Shown piece by piece: positions 57,801 through 64,000 of a stretch of 64,000 bases of DNA; the stretch's first letter is position 1, and every line of letters begins with the position of its first letter. Location of the stretch: assembly GCA_038373865.1 (NCBI GenBank), contig JAXGGA010001709.1:1-64000 (forward strand). The letters are read 5' to 3'. Source of the DNA: Uloborus plumipes. Lineage: Eukaryota; Arthropoda; Arachnida; Araneae; Uloboridae. The position numbers and the translations under genes were made by a program. The notes beneath the pieces were generated by a model. That model worked only from the letters and a program-made list of their open reading frames with translations. It made no database searches and was not told where the DNA came from.

Positions 57801-59558
57801 GTGCACCATCCTTGCATGATGAGTTGCACTTAATGAGAAACCAACAATTTGCACATTTAACAATGACTGAAACTAGCATTTTTAAGTTTGCTGTCGGATA
57901 TTCTGTGCCGATGTTCAAGCGCAAATTTGATTGACTGTCATGGGCCATCTAGAATGACTCCAGGAATTAGGTACTGTTTCAGAAAGATGTATGGAACGGT
58001 TGGTACTAATAACGGCTTCAAATATTTCTAGTAAATATTTCTGGTCTGTTCTTAGGTCAGCTCAGTTGATATTTGGCATGTTTTGCATATTGCGCTCAAC
58101 TGCTTCCTATTTCACTATAGTTAGGGATTCGCAGCCTGTCAACATTTTGCCAATAGAACCGCTGAACCCACGGGGACCAGTTGTTCATCCATCTGAGTGT
58201 TCTACTAAGTGGAGAAGAAGCAATTCACTGCCATGAAGCTGACATATTAACCACTGTAAGTTCCTATTAAAAATGTTTCAAGACGTTGTTTTTAGCCACT
58301 TTTGCTAATAACAGAACCTCCCATAACAATGATGCCATCTGAAGACGAGCTACATCACTTGAAAAACGGAGATGTTCCACATTTCTTCGAAACATGTGAA
58401 CATTTACTTGTCATACTCAATCCGTGGAATCTAGCGTCAAGTTGGTGACCGATGCATCACTGACCATAAGTGAAATAGAAACGAGGGATGGTTTCGTTCG
58501 TGCACGTTTAAAGTCTGAAAAGGAACTACCTTTCTTTGAAAATAAAAAAGATTTTTTGTGAAAGCTCAAACTGTGACACAAAATTTTCGTATCATGTACG
58601 TTTTGTACATTTGTACATATTTTAAAAACACATTTCATTTATTTTTAAGTAATGCTGTTTAATGTTTCATAATTTTTATGTCACATTTTGTAAAAAATTA
58701 AATTTTTACTTATATTGTCCTACAAATCACTATTTTTCACTGTTTTGTTTCTTTTTAAGATGCTTGAAATATAAATATATTGTGTAAAATAATTTTTGTG
58801 AGTTATTTCATATGTTTTGAATGCATGAATATATCTTATAAGTAAAAAAATGCAATGAGATTAACTAACGGCATTGTTTTTCATATTTTAACCAAAAAAT
58901 CCATGTAAAAGCTATGGTAAAACTTTGCGATCGCAGCACCCCCTGAAGATATTAACCGATTTTTCTCAAAATTTTCAAAAAAGCTAACTATCACCAAAAA
59001 CAACTTTTGGCAACTATTAGAAGTTGATCTGAATTTTTTTTTTATTTTTCGCCCCACCCTACTACACACACACGTCTATGCACACTAGGGTGGTCACAAG
59101 GAACATGGGGAAAAATTTTTTTTCATCTTATCTTTTGCGGCACCCCCCTAAAATGTGTCAATAAGTTAGAAAATGAGATTTCTGAAGTTTTAGCTGAATC
59201 GGATAATATTAAAACGTGCCTCAAATAGGGTAAAATTAAGAAAAACAGCGATTTTCAGCTAAAAATCGTAGTTTTTTCGCTGTAAAATCAAAACTATTCA
59301 TCTTCGAAACTTTATTTTGGTCTCATTTTGTAGGAAATTTTATTTTTTTAAGTTTAATTTCATTTAAAGTTTTGACAAAAATGATTGCATATTTTTCAGA
59401 ATTTTTCAAGTCCCACTGCAGCGTATATCCTCGAAAAATTGCTTAGAAAAAATAAATAATTAAAATGTAAATTGAATGAGTTCTTTTAATAAGTTTATTG
59501 AAATCTACTAATGACGTTGACTTTTTAGAGCAAGAACAGCAATAGTATCATGAATATA

Positions 59559-60685
59559 CAGGGTGGTTATAAATTAACAGGAGGTGTTTGGAGCCCTCTA
59601 GCTCGCGAACTACTGGGCGAAACATTGCCAAACTTCGTGAGCATGCATATTAGACCATGGGATTTTGATTTCTGGAATAAAAAAAAATAGTTTAAAAAAT
59701 TACCACCAGGGGGAAATTTGGCGCTGTTAAAGTGCATTATTATGATTATCGAAGGATTAATTGCTACTGACAAAATATGCATCCATTTTATTTGCAAAAA
59801 TGACTTTTTTTGGCACAAATGTGGTTCGCCATTGATCGCCAATATGATCGCCATTGTAAAGGTGTAAGAACTGCATACGATGCAGAACATTTTCTACAGC
59901 AGCTCGTAACATATCAGAATGGATTTCTCTAATTTTTAAAATTATCATATCTTTTAAACTTGCGATATCAGAAATGTTTCTTTGATAGCATCAAAGCATT
60001 GTTCTCTAATAGCATTTGCAACTTCGTCAACTTGTAGCTGATTAACCGTCTGGCGCCCCTAGCCTGGTTGCTGGGATAGAAATCCAGTCATTTTAAACCG
60101 CTTAATCATGCTTCTTAAATTTGTTATGGTCAGTGGGCCTTTTCTCAACTGCTTCACTCGCCGAAATTCTCAAAGAGTAACATTGGCATTTTCATCACGC
60201 TGATAGTAGAGCTTCACTAACAACGAGCGGTCCTGCATAATTAAAGCCATCAAGAGGCAACTGCGCTCAGAATGATGAGAATGCTCCCAGTCAGTCATTT
60301 TATACAGATGATCGCTAAACGCAAAGCGTTTATGCAAATTATTGCATTCTATTTGGTTGGTGGACAGCTATTTTGTTCGTGGAGTTTTTTTTTAACAGAA
60401 AATTCTACGGCGATCATATTAAACCTCATTTGCAAAGAACAATCATTTTTGCTTGGCAAAATTGATTAAAACAGCATCTTTTCAAGTTTAATTCGCGATA
60501 TTCAGTGTAATACACTTTTACAGCGCCAAATTTCCCCCTGGTGGTGATTTTTAAACTAATTTTTTATTCCAGAAATCAAAATCCCATGGTCTAATATGCA
60601 TGCGCGCGAAGTTTGGCAATGTTTCGCCCAGTAGTTCGCGAGCTAGAGGGCTCCAAACACCTCCTGTTAATTTATAACTACCCTG
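59559..60685 (-). mobile_element. Internally deleted mariner-type element with ~175 bp TIRs
   Basis: TA flanks both ends. The terminal inverted repeats (CAGGGTGGTTATAAATTAAC... ) run for about 175 bp with only a few mismatches, including CCTCTAGCTCGCGAACTACT in both arms. The interior keeps the first ~100 codons and the last ~50 codons of a transposase on the minus strand, with the catalytic middle missing. Confidence 0.85.
59757..60298 (-). pseudogene. DUF4817-type mariner transposase remnant
   Basis: The ATG at 60298 opens MTDWEHSHHSERSCLLMALI, then MQDRSLLVKLYYQRDENANV, a stop, EFRRVKQLRKGPLTITNLRS and MIKRFKMTGFLSQQPG. This is the N-terminal HTH region found in many arthropod mariner-like proteins and described as DUF4817. 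After a junction near 59950 comes IREIHSDMLRAAVENVLHRM plus QFLHLYNGDHI, the usual C-terminal helix region. All catalytic motifs are deleted, and stops interrupt the N-terminal part. It cannot be functional and would depend on a full-length relative for movement. Confidence 0.75.
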
Positions 60686-61399
60686 TATAATGTAGTTACG
60701 TCTTTGGAACTCATAGCTAAAATAAATAACTGCGAGTAAAGCTTATGAAATGAGCTGTACAAGCCATAAATACGAAACGTTGCTTTCCTCCTTAGAAGTC
60801 AAGCTGAATAATAGCTTAAAAATCTCTGCCTTGTTAGGACTTTCGATCCCCTGAGGAAGGGAGAAAACTATGATTCAACTTTATCAAAGAACAACATTAT
60901 CAAAAGACGCCATCGTCATATTTTTTGTGGGAAGGCCGAGAAATCATTATGGCACCCCACAACACTTGTAAATATGTTTGCTTTGTAAGTCTTCAAGCGA
61001 CTAGTTTAGAACACAACCCTTGAGATTTAATGGATAATGGCTCTATCTTCGGTTTCTAGAGATCAAAAGGCTCGAATTTGTGGCAGAAAGACAATATTTA
61101 GTAGCCGCATGTCTCATCAAATCACAGGTTCCAAGTTACCTTCTTATCTTACATTCTATCTTTAAAACTTGTGTCAAATTAAACTGAGCTTCAGAGAAGC
61201 TTCAAGTCTTACACCAAAAAAAAAGTTCTCATATTTTGTGACAAAGCTAAGATGCCTACCAAACAATCTACACCTTACATTACAAACCTAGAAAAATGTA
61301 TGGTGAGAGGAGAAAGCTGCGAAGAATGCTGAGAGATCCCAAAATGCCACTTACAACCAAAGAGTTAAGGTTTTAAGTCAAACTTTGATAACCAATTTG

Positions 61400-62430
61400 A
61401 TGTTTCTCATTGAGACTCGTAGAACAGATAATAGCAGCTACAAAAGAGGCATTAAGTCATGACCGTCAAAATTTATTTTTCAGTAGAAACATCTTACCCT
61501 TTTGTAGACAGCAATTTCGTCAACAAAGAGTTAATCTGATCAAAAATCGATTTAGGAATTCAGATTTAGAAAGATCCGTAGTGTACTGGGATAAGAAGTC
61601 TCTTCCAGTTTTGCTCAATAAAGAAAATTTAGAGGCTAACAATTTTGATAGCTAGCGGTATTTAAGAGCAGATGATAGGCGTTTCCATCATTGAAAACAG
61701 CACTTGTGTGTACCAAGTTAATGCTGTATTTTCAGCAGTTAAGCAGTACGGCTCAGTCGAAAAAAATTTGGCAACTTATTTTGATACCACTGCTGTAAAT
61801 AGTGGTAGCCGTAAGGAAAGCTAAATTTGTATTTTTTATTATTAATGAATGCAGAAAAATCTTCTGCATTCAGCATGTCGCCACCACATCTTAGAAATTG
61901 TCTTAAAAGCAGTTTTCAGTTGCAAAATGGATACATCCGCTGGTACTCAAGCAGATATTTTTCAAAAACCTCAGGTTGAATGATCTCTGAGAGATGAAAA
62001 GCAAATCAAAGCAGGTATAGAAGATGAAAATATTCGAAATAAGTAATCTAGACAAAATTTGAAACTTTCCTGCGTGAAATTAAAAGGTGGTTGCCAAGAG
62101 ACAAATTACAACGAATTAATTCCCCTTTGCTTCATTTTTTTAGGGACTCTTCCTTTAAAAGATGTTACTTTCGAGTACCTAATACTATTTATCTTGCCTG
62201 ATGGATGGCAAAAGCAAGACATTTTTCAAAAGTACGTCCTTCAATAATCAATTTTCCTAACTGATTTAGAGATAAAAGATACTGAAGATTTTTGCTTGTT
62301 CACTATCAATATTTTCTTTAAAGTACGGTTTAATGCCCACGATCCAGCTTTATCCCCCAACCAAGGCTTTAATTGTTTAAAAGAAATTCGAAACCGATAC
62401 AGAGTTTTTAAATACTGATTTCTATAAATC
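61400..62430 (+). pseudogene. Degraded paralogue of the hAT-like transposase
   Basis: Fragments align in order with the protein at 45160-46080: LVEQIIAATKEALSHD with LIAAAEALGHD; SVVYWDKKSLPVLL with LVLYWDRKLLPDL; YFDTTAVNSGSRK with CCDTTRSNLGRI; CRHHILEIVLKAVFSCKM with CRHHIFELILKGCFDSL; YNELIPLCFIFLGTLP with YRELLELCMIFLRGIP. Many stops and frameshifts, and large missing segments, show long decay without selection. It is far more diverged than one would expect for a duplicate of the 44361 gene, so it is an older subfamily member. Confidence 0.75.
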
Positions 62431-62911
62431 ATATGAAAATCAATTTTATATTAAAGCTAAAAAGACAGTATGGGAGCATGTCAAGTGATCCAACGTTTTT
62501 TACCTTATATTTTTGTATTTATTTCAAATTTGGCTCATCAATTGTACCCCTTGAGGTAATCAAAAGTCTCAATTTTTAGATTTTATCTCTATTATTTTTT
62601 TATTTATGAGACTTTGAACTTTTTTAAAAATACTCGTTTTTCCATGGATGCTCGAACATAAAAGAGACTATAACTCGACACCAAATATAGATAGAACGAT
62701 TTAGTAAATGGCATTTTAAAGTACGTTAGTTGCCGTTTAATCTGATATGTAACATGACTAATTTTATAAAAAAATTATTTAAAAGAAATGAAATTTAAAT
62801 TTTAAATTTAAATTTCTTAAAAAACATATAATGGATTTTTTTCAAAAAATTCTCAAAAATTTTTGTGTATTTTATCTTTGTTTGTACAAATTTTTAGGTT
62901 GGGATCTCAAT

Positions 62912-64000
62912 GGGATCATATTTTTTTGAATTTTTGAATAAAACTGTACAGGAAAAAAAATTATATTTTTTAGAATCTATTTATTTAAATACTAAGTTTT
63001 CTTGCTTGTGATGGTCTAAAAAGTAGTAAACAAACATGAATATGTTTGAAGTGAGCTGGCATGAGCTTATAGATTTGTCAGGTTCACCGCCCCCCTCCCT
63101 CACCCGCACAACCACTCTTTTTTATTTCAAAACTGTTCAAAATGTTTAAAAAAAAAAAAAAAAAACTCTTTGATACAAAATGAATAGTAAACTTATTTAA
63201 AGTTGGTAAATGAGTTTCTTTATAGCTAGACGAAGTATCCCCCTCCTCCACCCAAATATACCGTTAACGCTGTACTAATATGACATCTAATCTGGGGTTT
63301 GAATTGACTATTATTTTTACCCTAGGTAAGTGAGATTGCATTAACTTGTAGATTGGTCAGCTCCCCCTCCCTTCCTTCCCTAATAGAAAAAACAATGAGA
63401 ACAAGGAGAAACAGTGCTATTTTGCTGTTTGCTATGATCTTGGGGCGACCCATTTATTTCCTCCCTTCAAAATTGAAGATTGGTGCTGGGGTAGGAGATG
63501 AAATGAATCATAAAGTTAAATTTCAGATATTGAATGGAAGTATTCTTTGAAGTTCGGATCGAAAAGAAACACTTCGTCCGAAAAACAATATATATACCTA
63601 AGGTGAAAATAATCCTCAATTCAATCCCCAGGTTAGATGTCATATTAGTATAGTGTTAATGGTATATTTGGGTGGGGAGGGGGATACTTTGTCTAGTTAT
63701 AAGGAAACCCATTTACCAACTTTAAATAAGTTTACCATTCATTTTGTATCAAAGAGTTTTTTTTAAACATTTTGAAGTTTTGAAATAAAAAACAGTGGTT
63801 GTGCGGGGGAGGGAGGGGGGTGGGGTGAACCTGACAAATCTATAAGCTCATGCCAGCTCACTTTAAACATATTCATGTTTATTTACTACTTTTTAGACCA
63901 TCACAAGCAAAAAAACTTAGTATTTATATAAATAGATTCTAAAAAATATCATTTTTTTTCCTATACAGTTTTATTCAAAAATTCAAAAAAATATGATCCC
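62912..64000. repeat. Long palindrome running off the right end of the window
   Basis: Left arm 62912-63326 and right arm 63597-64000 are inverted copies (GGGATCATATTTTTTTGAAT at 62912 against the last bases of the window; TGACATCTAATCTGGGG near 63280 against its inverse near 63630). The centre is near 63460, with a ~270 bp unpaired loop. Both arms contain CTCCCTCACCCGCACAACCA or its inverse. Since pairing is still perfect at base 64000, the palindrome extends beyond the window, and its left arm extends left of 62912. Confidence 0.88.

Larger units (their letters stand above)
49505..59075. mobile_element. Foldback element, split by a 7.2 kb insertion
   Basis: The left arm is 49505-49799 plus 57022-57511; the right arm is 58308-59075, read inverted. 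Paired blocks include GCCAAAAGTTGTTTTTAGTG near 49564 with its inverse near 59000, and GTTTGAGCTTTCAC near 57248 with its inverse near 58560. Symmetry centres near 57909 once the insertion is removed. About 800 bp in the middle is unpaired. The arms are several percent diverged. Whether it is a transposon or a segmental inversion duplicate is not settled. Confidence 0.75.
59086..62470 (+). mobile_element. Decayed relative of the 43.6 kb hAT-like element
   Basis: TAGGGTGGTCACAAGG at 59086 resembles the TAGGGTGGCCC terminus at 43626, and a CACCCCCCTA block follows at a similar distance in both. Transposase remnants homologous to 45150-46080 occupy 61400-62350. A matching right terminus was not found within the window. 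The element is interrupted by the mariner-type derivative at 59559-60685. Confidence 0.55.

Noticed and set aside
63353..63550. 65-codon frame in the loop of the terminal palindrome
   Set aside because: No motif, AT-biased codons and no initiation or splice context; most likely chance.

Overview
This is AT-rich eukaryotic DNA, almost certainly from an arthropod. A chelicerate (spider-like) source is plausible but not proven. The genes are in small pieces separated by multi-kilobase introns, and most of the window is interspersed repeat. No rRNA genes, CRISPR arrays, operons or other bacterial features were seen.

Host gene. Four exons on the minus strand (28591-28353, 26187-26057, 12094-11883, 2983-2628) make one collinear gene model for an alpha-type cyclic nucleotide-gated cation channel. 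Their splice phases match at every junction (0, 2, 1, 0). They cover the cytosolic N-terminus, S1-S2, and S3-S4-S5 up to the pore. The pore, C-linker and cyclic-nucleotide-binding domain must lie to the left of position 1. The introns are about 2.2, 14.0 and 8.9 kb and are filled with transposons.

Transposons inside the channel gene (about 3-28 kb). There is an apparently intact Tc1/mariner element with a 348-residue DD36E transposase (14323-15540). There is a 3 kb foldback element whose arms contain ~170 bp subrepeats, interrupted by a second palindrome (7624-10666). Three small TTAA-flanked piggyBac-like elements lie here; one keeps a relic of the transposase cysteine-rich tail. A GC-rich hairpin (24723-25351), a CR1-like LINE 3' fragment, nested MITEs and tRNA-derived SINE-like units are also present.

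Region 28.6-49 kb. A pogo/Tigger-like TIR element sits in a TA repeat. Two nearly identical Tc1-like copies (34425-35845 and 40002-41421) carry different inactivating lesions. There is another piggyBac-like element, and several hAT-type elements with 8 bp target duplications. The most notable is a 3.3 kb hAT-like element (43626-46913) with an 8 bp duplication and a long, only lightly broken transposase of an unusual lineage. It lies inside another repeat whose second copy supplies an approximate empty site.

Region 49-64 kb. This is a nest of insertions at least four levels deep: a foldback (49505-59075) contains a TA-flanked TIR element (49800-57019), which contains a piggyBac-like element (50763-52865), which contains a hAT MITE (51233-51920). 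To its right lies a decayed relative of the 43.6 kb hAT-like transposase, itself interrupted by an internally deleted mariner-type element with a DUF4817-like relic and ~175 bp TIRs. The window ends inside a further palindrome (62912-64000 and beyond).

All assignments come from reading the sequence and from remembered family signatures; no database search was run.
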